In this document: piece by piece, positions 49,801 through 62,306 of the stretch
How the letters are laid out: the number at the start of each line of letters is the position of its first letter
Numbering within the stretch: position 1 is the stretch's first letter
Source of the DNA: Piper betle
Taxonomy: Eukaryota; Streptophyta; Magnoliopsida; Piperales; Piperaceae
Direction of reading: 5' to 3'
NCBI GenBank assembly: GCA_033002965.1
Contig: JAURVB010013627.1
Location: forward strand, 1-64,000
DNA: 64,000 bases
Translations under genes and position numbers: made by a program
The notes under the pieces: generated by a model
What the model saw: only the letters and a program-made list of their open reading frames with translations
Told to the model about the DNA's origin: nothing
Databases searched by the model: none

Positions 49801-50367
49801 TCTTCCCCTTCACCCACTCCCCCTCGTACATGCAACCGTCGGTCCAAAGGTACTTCCCCACCCCTGCGGCATCTCCCCTGCCCACTCCCCGGTATAGAAG
49901 TCCCCGTTGGGGAGCAGCTTCTCGGCATGGTACGCCTCCCCGGCGGCGGCGGCGGCGCCGTCGTCGTCGTCCGCGTGCGCCACCGACATGGAGGAGAAAA
50001 TGGCCGCGCCCCGCTTCCTCGCCGCCGCCTGCGTCCTCCTCACTGTCGACTCCCAGGCCTTCACCCCCAGCTCCTTGTACATCCTCCTCAACTCCGCAGC
50101 GTCCACCGCCGACCCACCTGATCTTTGTGCCGCATCTAATCCGTCATGGTAGCTTCGTCGACCTCCCTTTCTCCGCCGCCGCACCCATGCCGAGCCGTGA
50201 TGTTCCTTGCTCACCTCATCTGTTGCGATATTAGCCTCGTCCTCTACGGCATGAGCAAGGGTGGTAGAGCTTTTCCAACCCGGGGATGGGGAAGAAGGGA
50301 CCAATAGAATGTGCGTTGAGTGGGAGTCTCCGGTTCCACCGCCTACATCTGCTGCCATGCCGACCAT
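46836..50367 (-). CDS. PIP5K: MORN-repeat phosphatidylinositol 4-phosphate 5-kinase, exon 1 frameshifted
   Basis: Plant PIP5K making PI(4,5)P2 at the plasma membrane. Exons (minus): 50367-48983, 48576-48409, 48297-48132, 48041-47925, 47832-47639, 47541-47405, 47322-47244, 47139-46836. GC-rich exon 1 encodes about eight MORN repeats (YEGEW/YRGQW...G types), the dimerisation linker and [14 protein letters not shown]. Exons 2-8 keep the kinase core: [84 protein letters not shown] and [14 protein letters not shown]. Exon 1 has three -1 frame breaks, at about 49856-49864, 49540-49546 and 49227-49233, each at a G run on the coding strand. Exon 5 ends at a GC rather than GT donor. The exact ATG (50367 or 50358) is uncertain. 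Assembly error or a young pseudogene are both possible. Confidence 0.82.
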
Positions 50368-53300
50368 TTGGCAGGCCGAGAGAGGTTGCAGTTCTAGCTC
50401 TTCCTTATTTAAGAACAAGCCCCAAACCAAACTGTGTCAATGACGACCACCCGAGTGACCCGACCATGTTGTACTCTATCTTCGGATCCTATTCGGTTCT
50501 TTTTCCGGGTAAAGCGGTCCGGCGCTCACTTGGGGATGTGGACAGGAGCTGACTTCGTCCGACCGCCAGAGTTGACGCACGGATGGGCTTTAAGAGCTGT
50601 TGAAATTAGAAAAAAATTAAATGAAATTCATTTATTAATTGTAATAATGCAGAAGTCCAACGGCTAATTTGTTAAACTGTGCATTACAATGAAAAAAAGA
50701 GTTTTAATATATAAGGAGGACATTAGGATGGAAGATGGTGGGTATGCACCAACTTGCTCCTCGTGCGTGCCATGAATATATCTGTACCGATATAATGTAT
50801 ATCTTGTTTCAAGAGTTTAGTCAGGCTTATATGTAAGGGAAAAGTTTCCATTAGTCAAGGCAGATAGAGCTTTCCACCCCTAATTTTAATTTAGATAGCA
50901 CATATTCGATGAAAAATTAAAAATAAAACACCCCTTTACCCCCTCTAATCTTGACTACCCAAATTTAAAGCAGTGGCCGGATCTTGCCGATTGTAGGCAA
51001 AACTTTTTTTTTAACATAGTCAGATTTAATAGGTGAGCGGCCAAATATAGTCACCCACGGTCAAATTTGACCGACAAGCTAACCGTTGGCACAATTGGAA
51101 GAGGGGTTTAAGGTTTTTATGTTTTTGAAAAAAATAGGTATAGATTGTTCTTGTAATTAGAGATCAAACTTTAGAAAAAAATCTTTTGCCCCTACCTCAA
51201 ACAATCAAGACTCTATATAATGACATGGAAAATTAGAATAACTAATTACAAGGTTTTTGACATTAAAAATGAGGCTTTTGGAGATGATGTTTAAAATGAG
51301 GCTGCTTAGTTCTTCAACTATAATTAGTGGATTATGTTGCTAGGCTTTAACAAGGTGATAGATGTTGTCCTTTAATAAAAAGACTAACTGTTCTTCCATG
51401 GATGATTAATGCATGCTCATATCCCCGACAGAGCATATAGGAATAAAAGCGACCCAACCAAAGCCATACATGCTATAGTTGGCTTGCCAAACCAAAAGAA
51501 AAGAATCGTTCGTTTTCCAAGTCTCCTGCCAAATTTGTCAACTAATTCATTTCTCAACTATGGGGATGTGATTTGGGCAGTTAGCTCATATGGGGCTGCA
51601 AGCCTGCAAAGTCTTCTCCCCGCTAAGGAGGAATATTAATCAGTTCCAAGTGGAGGGATGGTCATGTCATTCATGTCATTAATCAGTTCTCATGCGGAAA
51701 GAAAAATTTTCATCCAAAGTCACATACCCCAATTGAAGCAGTTTGAGTGGTAATGTTCAGCGTTGACCTTATCATGAGTTTCATATTCAATTTTATATGT
51801 TAATTTAAAAGTAAGTACTATTTACCATTCATAGTAATCAAAAAATTTCGACAGGTCACATAATAATTAATATGGTTCATTCATAGCAAAAATTTCTCGG
51901 CCATCAAAAGTCGAATAATGATCCCACTATATTTATGTGTTCAATGTGGTTAAATGCATACTTAACAATGAGAGCTTTTTCAACGAAAGTAATTAAATTG
52001 ATTTTACAAGTCCCAATATATGTCACTCTCACGACTCATCATGTATTAAAAAACTGCAGTTTTGGTGGAAAGAAATTGATCAATATTGGTTCCACTCCAC
52101 GTTAGTGACAGTTTTGTTAGACTGCTAGCAGCTGGTTCAAATATTGATTAATGATTTTTCCCCGTCATTTTTGCGATCATATATATTAGTTAATTTTGAA
52201 CGATAATATATATATGTATTGTTTTTACATTTGTAGAGGTTTTTCTCCCAGCCTAGCCAGAGCCTTATTACAATATTGTTAACTCGTCATCAGCTGGCAA
52301 AGTGATACATTTGTTTCTATAATCTACCCTGTAAACGTTAGAAATATAAATGGATCAATCTTCAATTTGGACAAGATTCGGGGAATAAAACCTTTCAATT
52401 CGTTCCATATATTTTGTCCGGTGGGCTTCTAATTTAAAGAAGGAGCCAATATAAACAAACGTAGTTCAATCATCAATGTCGTTTATGATGATAAAATGGC
52501 AACTGTACATGACATGGTGGAGATGAAACTGCAGTTTAAAACTTTAACCTTCTTTACCCTACATGTCTGTAACAATTGTCTCCTCCGTGTTTCACTTTTC
52601 CACGGCGATTAAAGCCAGCTTCCATGGAGGATTCCTTATTGGATGTGCTTGCCTGTCCTACTTTTTTCTACATACCAAAACTCAAGACCGCTTAGTTTAA
52701 TTTAATACAAAAAGTCTACCTAGCTAATGAATATACCATAAAAAACTTTGCAAATCGAAACAATTGGCATTCAATATTGTTAATCACTCCCCTGCTCCGC
52801 ATTCTCGGCTCAGCGGATACCCAGACGGACGTGTTGTGATACAATGCAACGGTTTGTCAACTTTGTACGTATTATATTTGCGTCAAACATGGTCTCTTAA
52901 TTAATCTCTATTTTATTTATGTACCACAGATGTTGATTGTGGATGAATTGAAGACAAACAATTGAGTCTACAACAGACCAATATCACAAATGCTTTGAAA
53001 TTGTACTCCAAAGAAGAAGATGCATTGTCGTCAGATACAGGCCACTCGGTGCTTCATAGTAGGTAAGCTTGACTCGACAAGCACTAAATAATTGTACATC
53101 ATCTTCACAAGTTGCGGAGATTGAAAAGGAAAATCTTGTCATCCATGACAATTTTGCGGCCACAAGTTGGGCAAAGCATGCATTCAAGTGCGCTTTCCAC
53201 TTGGTACGTAGTTTTAGTCAGTCTTTCTAACTTTCCCATATACTCTTACTCGCACCTTTTTCTTGGTTAGTTTTGGTGGCTGGATACATTATTTCATATC

Positions 53301-53543
53301 TGACACTTCCGGTTGACAATGTAGACACATACAATGATTATATGTGGGAGTCGTATCACAGACACTGAGGAGGATGGAAGATAAATGCAAACGGGAGCGA
53401 TCAATGCAAAACCGGAAAAATCAATGGAAAAGGGAGATAAATTTGCGTCTGCAAGGATGTTAGCATGACACAATTACAACTTACAGAAAGCGACCTCGTG
53501 ACAAGGATTGGCGAAAGCAAGGAATTGAAATTTGGCCGGCGAT
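50368..53543. other. Intergenic region upstream of PIP5K, no gene
   Basis: 50368 to about 51000 is the likely PIP5K promoter and 5' leader on the minus strand. The rest is AT-rich with short low-complexity frames (such as 51409-51639) that lack domains. Nothing further supported. Confidence 0.4.
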
Positions 53544-54464
53544 TGGATATGCCCATGGTTGCATAAATCGGAATCGGAATCGGAATCGGTTTTCCGGTGA
53601 ATCGGAATCGGAATCGGAATCGGTCTGAATCGGCCAGGAATCGGTTCAGTTGAATCGGTCCAAATTAATTTAATCAGTTATATATAATAATTTGACAATT
53701 TATAATATAAATATATTAAAATTAAGTATTGATGTTATTTTGATATTATTCTGTGTATTATAGTTTTTGATATTTTTAAATATTTTTTAAGATTTTTTAA
53801 ATTATTTCGAATTAATTATTATTTTTAACTCGAGTTAGACTCGAGTCAACTTTTAATTACAAGAATGCCACCGTGCGATTTTTACCCCCCGCCGCCGCCG
53901 GCAGCCCGGTCGGCGGCGAGTCTCGCGGCGGCGATGTCGGGATGTCGGCAGCCCGGCCGGACGAACCGTCGGCGGCCCGGAGCCGGCGGCGGAGTCGGCG
54001 GCGATTCGTGCGTGCCCGATTCGGTCCGGCCACGGGTGGGCGGCGACGTTGCGAGGTCGGCGGCGAGGTCGGCAGCCCGGTCGGCGGCGAGCGCGGAGTC
54101 GGGGCCGCACGGCGGAGGCGGAAACCGGGCGGCGGCGGGCGGACGAGCGGCGGCGGTGTCAGGGGAGCGGGTTTGATTTTAGGTTTTTAAAATCCAAATT
54201 ACCATTTTACCCATGCTTAAATAATTTAATAAAAATCATACCTAGGGTATTTTGGTAATTTCCTAAAAAAACCGATTCCGATTTAAATCGGCCGATTCCG
54301 ATTCCGATTTAAATCGGTCGGAATCGGCCGAACTCGGCCGATTCCGGGGCCGATTCGGGGCCGCCCGATTCGGCCCCGAAATCGGATCGGCGCGACGCCG
54401 ATCCGATTTAAATCGGCCGATTCCGCACGGAATCGGCCGATTTCTCCAACAGTGGATATGCCCA
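53544..54464. mobile_element. GC-rich TIR element with 12-bp target duplication
   Basis: Identical TGGATATGCCCA copies at 53544-53555 and 54453-54464 flank an 897-bp element. The ends GGTTGCATAAATCGG and, on the complement, TGTTGGAGAAATCGG are imperfect inverted repeats. Subterminal arrays of AATCGG run inward from both ends. The middle (about 53870-54175) is an extremely GC-rich block, rich in CGGCGG, that opens long Arg/Gly/Ala frames on both strands without a recognised domain. Such a target length and GC-rich cargo fit a Pack-MULE-like element. No transposase. Confidence 0.8.
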
Positions 54465-55689
54465 AGTGTCATATATCATTGGGTTGAGGACCATCTCTAG
54501 CTCAAATTGAGACGAAGTAGCAGAGATTAGCAATGGATTGTGAACTTCATTTGGTCCTTAAAAATCTCTCCACAAATGGGAACGAGGGTTTGGTTGTATA
54601 GACCAATTTTTGCTACTTCAACAGACAATGGTTCACAAGACTCACATTGAACGACAGCACAAACTAAACGAGATGTACGTTAATTTTGTGTATAAAAGGC
54701 CACTTTCAAATAAGGAGAAAGTCGAAGTTCATTTTAAATGGATTCGCGATGTATGACCGGGTGGCATTGACTCGGACAAGTGCACAATGGCTCTAAGCAA
54801 ATTATGTTAGCAAAACATAAGCCGTTTAATGATTTATCCTTATTATTTAATCATCTTTGTAATACATAATCCTAACATTGGATTTGGCTGATATAATAAT
54901 ACCAATTATTGATGATACTATTTTTTGTCTTTTCTTAATTTATATATCTTTTTCTTACAAACTAGATAATTATTTTATTATTTTTACTATTAAATATAAT
55001 ATATAAGCATATTATTAATCATTCATATAATTTGATTAGATTATTTATAATGCACATCGCTCAGATGAGCTCATGGGATTAGTGATATATAATAAAAATT
55101 AGCCAAAGACTCGTGTGACGTGCTCAATATATTTAAACTTTATTAATAATATATATTAAGAATATGTAAAATTAATTTCAAAAAATATTATTATATTATT
55201 TTTAAATAAAAGTAATAAATATTTCATGTGTCACACGAGTCTAATTAAGTATAATAAAAACAACTTTAAATTTAATAAGTAAAAAAATTAATAATTAAAT
55301 GAAATTTATTTAGAATTATACTTTAAGTTTTTTTAATAATAAATAAATAAATAAAAACATGTGTAAATCTAAATAAGTATGTATTATTAAGTAATAGATT
55401 TTAATTTGAATAGTATAGTTATAGATATATTAAATTTTATTAATATGTTTAAAAAATTAATTTAAATGAAATTACATTGAAATACTTTTTTAATAAAATT
55501 AAATAAATATTAATGAGGTTATAAAATTAGGCTAATAATGTATCTAAGTGACAAAGTTAATAATCCTAATAATTTTGAAGAAATTATAACAAGTTTCTTA
55601 TTACATAGTAAAAATAACTAACTAAATCATTAATTTCATTATCTAAGAAATATCAATGTTTTGCAATCAAAACCAAGGATAACATATGA
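54465..55689. other. AT-rich intergenic DNA
   Basis: No gene. From about 54880 the sequence is almost pure AT-rich low complexity with scattered AATAAATAAATAAA runs. Confidence 0.4.
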
Positions 55690-56950
55690 AAGGGAAAGTG
55701 ACTATGGTAAAGAAAGAACCCCTGATTCCGCGCCCCCCCCACCCCCCCCCCCCTCACAACTGCCTGTGCCTTGCCAACACGGTAGGCCCACCCACGACCG
55801 ACCTCATTTTCTGGCAGGCCCACCCACGCCCGACATGACGACCGCATTGGCCAGCAGGCGGCGGCAGTGAGGTCATCGGCGATGGGGTGCCACGACAAAA
55901 TAGGGGGAGGGGAAGAAACAGGGGAGGGTGACTCGAGTCGAGATCGAGTAAAGTTTTTATTATAAAATAAATTTAAAAAAATAAAATATTTTTAAAATAA
56001 AAACTTGACTCGATCCTGACTTGAATTAATACTAAAAATAAATTTTTTAAAAAATAAAATAATTTCGTAATAAAAATTTAACTCAATCGGGAGTGGGATC
56101 TAATCAAGTTTTTATTATGAAATTATTTTATTTTTTAAAAATTTATTTCGTAATATTAACTCGAATCGGGATTGAATCAAGTTTTTATTCCGAAATTATT
56201 TTATTTTTTAAAATTTATTTCATAATAAAAACTTGACTCGATCCTGACTCGTGTTAATATTACAAAATAATTTTTTTAAAAAATAATATTTTTGTAATAA
56301 AAACATGACTCGATCTCGACTCATTATGAAATAATTTTTTAAAAAAAATTAAAATAACTTAGTAATAAAAACTTGACTCGATCCCTCGCTGGATCGAGTT
56401 AAGTTTTTATTACGAAATTATCTTTTTAAAATTTATTTCGTAATATTAACTCGAGTCGGGACCGCGTTAAGTTTTTATTACGAAATTATTTGGGATCAAG
56501 TCAAGTTTTTATTAAAAATTATTTTATTTTAAAAAATTTATTTCGTAATATTAACTCGAGTCGGGATCGAGTTGAGTTTTTATTACAAAATTATTTTATT
56601 TTTTAAATTTATTTCATAATAAAAACTTGATTCGATGAAACTACCATCCCATATTTCTTCCCTCCCTTCCATTTTGCCGTGCCACCCCACCGCCGGTTGC
56701 CCGCTGGCCAACGCGGTCGCCGTGTCGGGTGTGGGTGGGCTTGCTGGAAAACGCGCGGTGGTGGCTCGGCGCGGGCTGTCATGAGCGGGCGGGGCGAGGG
56801 GCGCGGCGTCGATCGGGCTGTGGGGGGTGGAAGAGTGGCGTCCGGGCAGGGGGCGTGAGGGGGCCACGCTGTGGGCGAGGGTGAGGGTGGAAGGTGGCGG
56901 CCAGGGGGCTACCGTGGTTGCGGGCGGGGGCGGTGGGGGATTGTGATTGC
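55690..56950. repeat. Foldback-like element with GC-rich arms and central tandem array
   Basis: GC-rich arms at about 55790-55925 and 56640-56775 are reverse complements of each other: GGCCCACCCACGCCCGACAT near 55818 pairs with the region holding GTGTCGGGTGTGGGTGGGCT near 56722, and GGGGTGCCACGACAAAATAG pairs with CATTTTGCCGTGCCACCCCA. Between them lies a tandem, partly palindromic array (about 55930-56635). A C tract of about 20 bases interrupted by one A lies at 55733-55753. Outside the right arm, GC-rich sequence continues to about 57060. No transposase; ends and target duplication unresolved. Confidence 0.65.
55930..56635. repeat. Tandem array of roughly 100-bp self-complementary units
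   Basis: Units alternate AAGTTTTTATTACGAAATTA, TTTTATTTTTTAAAATTTAT, TTCGTAATATTAACTCGAGT and CGGGATCGAGTCAAG, with many copies also in reverse orientation (AATAAAAACTTGACTCGATC). Because each unit contains both orientations, the array can form multiple hairpins. Copies vary by a few bases and small indels. Confidence 0.75.
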
Positions 56951-58279
56951 GGGTGGGGCTGCGGGGGTGGGGCCACGGGCTAAGCCAGGCTGGGGGCAGC
57001 GGAAACCGGCGGGGGAAGGCCAGAAAAAAAAAAGCGGGGGTAATTGGGAGTGTGTTTTGGGGCCATTGGATTTTGATCCAATGGCCCTGCTATGCGCTGC
57101 AAAAATGCTCCGGCGCATGCACCTACCCCATATATATATATATTGACTTCTTTTTTTTCATGGGTGCTGTTTGCATCCACCATTCGTCCACCGTTTTTGA
57201 TAGACATATCTTGGCTTGGACGTGTTTTTGTGCAATAGATGAAGGGAAAAGGGAGTAGTGCTCGGTGTCTTTTATGGGATTTGGTTCCGCTCGTCCATTC
57301 CCTTCATCCCTAAGCCTCTATGTTGATCAAGCCATTCGGCCATCACTGCCTATCAATCATCAATTCACCAGGTGCCAACTTCACTAGAAGCTAATGGTTA
57401 ATTCTATAAAGAAAAGACTTGATTTGGGTGAAGCATGTTACCTGGTTTTCTTATGGGGTCAGATTAAAATCATATCTTCTTTCTTTATGCGTTTCTTTCA
57501 ACTGACTGGAAATTTGTGGTATTATGGTAGTCGTCAAGTGCTCTGCCCTGTTACATTTTCCAGGTTTTTCAGGGTGGTTCATGGTCCGGTGTTTCTTCAT
57601 TTCTTTGCATCTGACCGACGTCATATGAAGGATCGTGGGGCCAATTGGCTTTCCCCCTGCTTATGATCTTATTGTTGCTGGAGTTAAATAAAAACTTTAA
57701 TATATCTTAACTCTTTGATGGATCTTCTATCTTGCAGCTTTAGTTTTTGTGAAGTAATCCCTACGGTTAATTGATTATGCCACTACTTTTGGGACGAACA
57801 GACTTCTTAGTTTACAGCATATCATTTGTAGAGTAAAACCGTCAAGTCAAATTCATTGCCTAAACCATATTCAGTCATGCTGGGGTTGAACTCCTACATG
57901 GTCCACGAGCAAATAAACATGTAAGAGGCACAATAGATTTGATTATGTGAACTAAACAATGTTAGAAAGAATACAGAGCAGATGATAAACAGCGTAATTA
58001 ATGACAAATTGCTTCGGGGAAGTTATACAAATATTTTATGGGGAAGAAAACTAGCAAAATGCATGAAATTGACACAAATATGAAAGAAAATAAAGTGATA
58101 ATCAAGTGAGAAGTTCATTCAAATCAAAACCTGTTCACAATGAAGATTTGAAGCCATGTATATGGACTAAAGGTAAAGTTCTAGTACAAAGTAACTTCTT
58201 AATGTTACTAGAAAATGGAAAAGAACTAATATAACCCAACTAATATGAAATAAGAAACATTTACGAGTAACACATTGTT
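56951..58279. other. GC-rich to ordinary intergenic DNA
   Basis: 56951-57060 continues the GC-rich tract with G runs. After a short TATA microsatellite near 57130, the sequence becomes ordinary. A plus-strand frame at 57394-57666 has no recognised domain. No gene is supported. Confidence 0.35.
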
Positions 58280-58546
58280 TTACAAAAGAGCTACCAAGGA
58301 AGGTTCCTTTTGTTCCTGCATAAAATCACTCAATTTGCTGACTAGAAACTGTCTATTAGCTGTTAGTTTACTTTGACTGGAAGACTGCATATGTATGTTT
58401 TTTAGCAAGTAATCATATTGCTTTTGCATCAGACTGCAGCTGTAGGTGATCGCTCTAATCAACGAACTTAATCCTTTAAGCCTAATTTGGAGGTTCCACA
58501 TAGCCCTAATTTGAGCAGTGCCAATGCGTAAGAAATTTAAATGCAT
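58280..58546 (-). other. Unidentified open frame, possible terminal exon
   Basis: An 88-codon minus-strand frame with fairly balanced composition and amphipathic, possibly helical stretches (AQIRAMWNLQIRLKGLSSLI, QKQYDYLLKNI, FLVSKLSDFMQEQKE) before a stop. It could be the last exon of a truncated or out-of-reach gene. No domain is recognised and no convincing upstream exon was found on the same strand, so no function is proposed. Confidence 0.25.
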
Positions 58547-58989
58547 GATAATTACAGCATAGGATTTTGGGCTTCTCTTTGATGAATTCTCTTTTAGATG
58601 TCCTGTTCTTGTCCATTTTAAAATTTTCAGAGCGGTTCATTCAATGAAACTAATTTACTTCGGTAGATATAAATTTTGCTGCCTTGAGAAATTCTCAGTC
58701 CTTTCCTTTTCATAAAAACTTGAAGCCGCCCTTTATAAAATAAACTATCAAACTAGATATAAGTTATTAGAGGTTCTGAGAAAACATGTACACGTGCAAA
58801 TAAATCCAATTAATAGCTTCTTCTGCTTTCTTTTAAGTTGTGCTAGTGAGGGGTTCAATTCTATTCACACCCTGAATCCATTTCAAATTGAATTCACTAT
58901 ACCTAATTTTCTATCATTCCATGTCTCCCTCCGAATGCCGTTCAACCTTATTATCATTATCTTGACTACCCATCTCATGACTTTTTTGT

Positions 58990-61900
58990 AGGGGCGTAAA
59001 CAAGCCAAGCTGGCTCGAAGAGTATTTACGCTCGACTCGATTTGGTTTGAACTTCTATCCTCGTTAATTTTGTTCTAAAAAAAAATACTCGGCTCGAAAT
59101 GGATAGCTCGTTGAACAACGAACAGAACTTGAGCTAAGGAGTGTTCGGCTCAGTTTAAGCTCGAAACTCGTACTTGATGTATTCAAACTCGAAAAAATAC
59201 TTGGCTCGACTCGGCTTGACTCAGCTCATCAATATTATTGAGGTCATATTGAATTTATATAGTGTTGGAAAGAAAATTTTGATTTTATATAAGTTAATTA
59301 TTTTATACCCTGAACAACTATTTACATGGTAGTGGTATAATTTTAATAATTGATGTACTTACAAACTACTTACTAATAAATACTTAGTATTATTTACTAC
59401 TAATTGCCAAGGACTAACTACAAATTGAAAAAGATTTAATGCAAATTGTCAAGGACTTACTACTTATTATTTTATTAATAGTTAACGGAAGCAAAAATTA
59501 GTAATACTCAGTTTATATAATTGTTTGGGGCGCGGGACCGTCCGCCCCCTCGAATCGGTTCTTTTGTGATTCGGGTTTGAAAGTTCCGTGGGACCGAAGC
59601 GCCCTTGCCGTGCAAAGAGATAGTGCGATGGAAATAGAAAATATTACAAACAAATGAAATGATAAGCATGAAATTTTTTACGTGGTTCCTGAGGGTTCAA
59701 GTTGAATCCCTAAGTCGGATCCCACGGTGAGATTAGCACTCACAATCCACTATTTCTCCTTTGATTTTTACAAGTTACACAAAACAGTGAATTTTGGTCG
59801 CCTGTAAATCAATTCGCCTGAGATCTTTGACTCCAATGCCATGGTTTGTCTTTTTTCATTTTTTAAATCTTTAAAATAATCCCACCACTGCGTCCAGAGC
59901 GTCCAAAAATGGTGGGATGCCAAGTTTCACCTTGATCCGAGGTCGGGAAGGCCTTCAAATTATTTTCGGAGTGTTAATGGACCGAACCGGGCAAGTTTGG
60001 GTTGGTTCAGTACAAATAAAAACTGAACCGTACCGGGTGGCGTGCGTCGGCTTCCCTTTTTCTGCGTGCACCGGTCTACGGGTGGTGTACGGTACACCAG
60101 CTCCAATCCGGGTCGCGGTTTCGTAACTGGTCACGGTCTGGCTTCGCGGCGCGGACTAGGAAGAAGGATTTGATCTCGGACACAACAAAAGCAGATGCGG
60201 TCAGCAGTAAACGGGTCCAACAACCCGGCTGCAGCGGCGGTGCAATGGTGGTTTTGGTGGCTTCGGCGGCGGCTTTTCCGGCAGCTGATGGTGGCGGAGA
60301 TTGCCCAGAATTGTAGATCACAGAATGGTGAAGATCTTGGCGGTGCTCCGATGGTCAGCGGCGGCTCTGGTCAGTCGGTTGGATGCCAGAAAGTTAGACA
60401 CTTTTCTGCAATTTTGTGCTACGCTGGTCACTTCTCGATTTTTCCGGCAACCTCAGCGACGATCTTTGGCGGCTCTCGCTTGGGTTTGTAGATCACTTCT
60501 CCACCTTCACTTTGAACTTCACGACGGGGCCGGGAACGACCGGAGCTGGTCGAAAAATTAGCGAAATCCGACCTTCGCTGCTCTGTTTTCTGCTTTTGGC
60601 CAGCAACTTCCTCGCTTCCCGATGTTTTTTCCGGCGACCTCAGTGACGAACTCAGGCGGCTCTCGGTTTGGGTTTGTAGATCACTTCTTCGTATTCACTC
60701 TGAACCTCACGACAGGGCCGGGAATGACTGGAACTGCTCGGAAAAAAATTAGCAAAATCCGACCTTCGCTGCTCTATTTTCCGCCTTTCCTATCAACAAC
60801 GAGAAAGGGGTTAGACAGTGGACTCCCAAGCTTCTGTGTGATCCTTTGTAGCTACTCTACGACGGCAGTGAACTCCTTCACGGTGATGAGGAGGGCTCTA
60901 TCTTTTCTGGCGATCCAACAGTAAGGTGGTGGCAAGGAACAGAGCAGCAACTCCAAGCGGGATAAGCAGCAACAGACGTCCTCTTCATCCAAGCCCTGCA
61001 AAATTATAAACAAACAAAACTTCTTTTGGTTTAAATCTGTTGCAGCGAGGCAGCATTAGCATTGCGGTAGCTTCGGCAAAGAGCAGTTTTTGTTGTCGGC
61101 TTTGGTCTGGATGATAGCAACTCCTTGCTTCTCCTCTGTTTTTATGATGGTCGTGCATCAGCGACAATTCTTCTGGAATTCTTGGCTCGATGAGGATTTC
61201 GGCAGGGCTGCACAACAACAATGGGGCTGGACTCCGGGGATGTGGTGATCTTGGTAGCACTCGGCAACACTTCCAAAGCAACACGACTCCTTCACTGGTG
61301 GCTTTGGCAAGTGGAAAGTTTGAATCTTGGTAAGGATTCATGGTCGTGACGGGGTAGTGATTGGGTGTCGGCGAGGGTCACCGGAGCATCTCCGGTGAGG
61401 GGCTCCTCCCTCGGCTTTTCTTCTGTCTGGCAAAATTCTTTTCCTTTAGCGTCTGAGCCCCCTGCTCAAGCAATAACACCCGGCTTTTATAGAATTGGGA
61501 TAACTCCTGACTGAGAGATTTCCTCCAACGGCTGTAGAATAATGTCTACCTCTTCCTCTGGCAATTCTTTCTCCGGCAGTTTTGGAACCGTATGACCAAT
61601 CCTCTTGTAATATGCAAGAAATCATCTACGTAAGTGGCTGAGTACTGTCACATAATTGGATAAATATTATCCATATAACTAGATAAATATAAATATTTTT
61701 TGGATAAATATGTACAAACAATAATATTGTATGTTTATCATTATTTTTGTCCTATTAGTTACTATTTACCTAATTACCACACAGACACAGCTAACTAATG
61801 CATATAACAGCATTATTTTATAACAAAGTAATAAGTCATCAAAATAAAATTTCTGTTTTGGTTAGATATAGGTTAGAACTATAACATAAGGTGAACTATG

Positions 61901-62305
61901 CAAATGCTATATACAACTAATATATACAACCAAAAGAATAAGTTTAATTATAACTAATTATATTTATTTATATACAACATAATAATAAAGTAGTGGGATA
62001 ACTTAGATGAGAGGTCTTTAAATTGAGGACTTAAAAGTCTTGGGTTTAATCCACAGTAATTATATTTTTTAAATAAGGTACTTTTGATTTTATAATCGAA
62101 CCGGTTTAAAGCTCACCAACGAGTGTGTTCAACTCGAAAATAAAATAAGCTGAACTACAAACCAAACTCAAACACCATAAATTGTAAACTATAATATTAA
62201 AAATTCTTCAAACACGCAAAAGAGTTTGAACAAACTTGTTAAAAATTATATTAAATTAAAAAATAACCTAACTCAATTCCGCTCTACTCGACTCCTTTAC
62301 GCCCT
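58990..62305. mobile_element. TIR element (AGGGGCGTAAA) with nested LTR-like insertion
   Basis: The ends AGGGGCGTAAAC and, on the complement, AGGGCGTAAAGG form short inverted repeats, and both subterminal regions are rich in CTCGACTCG and GCTCGAA words, typical of the plant elements with GGGGTGTAAACGAGC-like ends. Without the insert at 59522-61651 it would be about 1.2 kb. Flanks do not give a clear target duplication. No transposase frame. Confidence 0.5.
59522..61651 (+). mobile_element. Solo-LTR-like element nested in a TIR element
   Basis: It begins TGTTTGGGGCGC immediately after ATAAT and ends near CTGTCAC immediately before ATAAT, giving a 5-bp direct flank repeat (with one ambiguous base at the 3' end). 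Near its 5' end is TTTTTTACGTGGTTC, a phrase common in plant LTRs, and near the 3' end a TATA-like GGCTTTTATAGAAT (about 61473). Interior GC-richer sequence repeats phrases such as GTTTGTAGATCACTTCT (60486 and 60677). It is related to 43661-45951. No gag-pol, so a solo LTR is the simplest reading. Confidence 0.55.
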
Positions 62306-62306
62306 T

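Noticed and set aside
49284..50552. Several long plus-strand open frames opposite PIP5K exon 1
   Set aside because: They are antisense shadows of a GC-rich exon; the minus strand carries the recognisable MORN repeats.
53865..54258. Long Arg/Gly-rich frames on both strands
   Set aside because: They arise from CGG-rich low-complexity DNA inside a TIR element, open in several frames at once, and have no domain.
55930..56635. Regularly spaced repeats resembling a CRISPR array
   Set aside because: The units are self-complementary AT-rich tandem repeats without unique spacers, in a plant nuclear context.
60195..60924. Tandem plus-strand frames suggesting a gene
   Set aside because: They overlap in different frames, contain repeated non-coding phrases and sit inside the nested LTR-like element.
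62003..62060. tRNA-like phrase (AGTCTTGGGTTTAATCC)
   Set aside because: It lacks the acceptor pairing and A-box; similar phrases are common in plant TIR-element termini.
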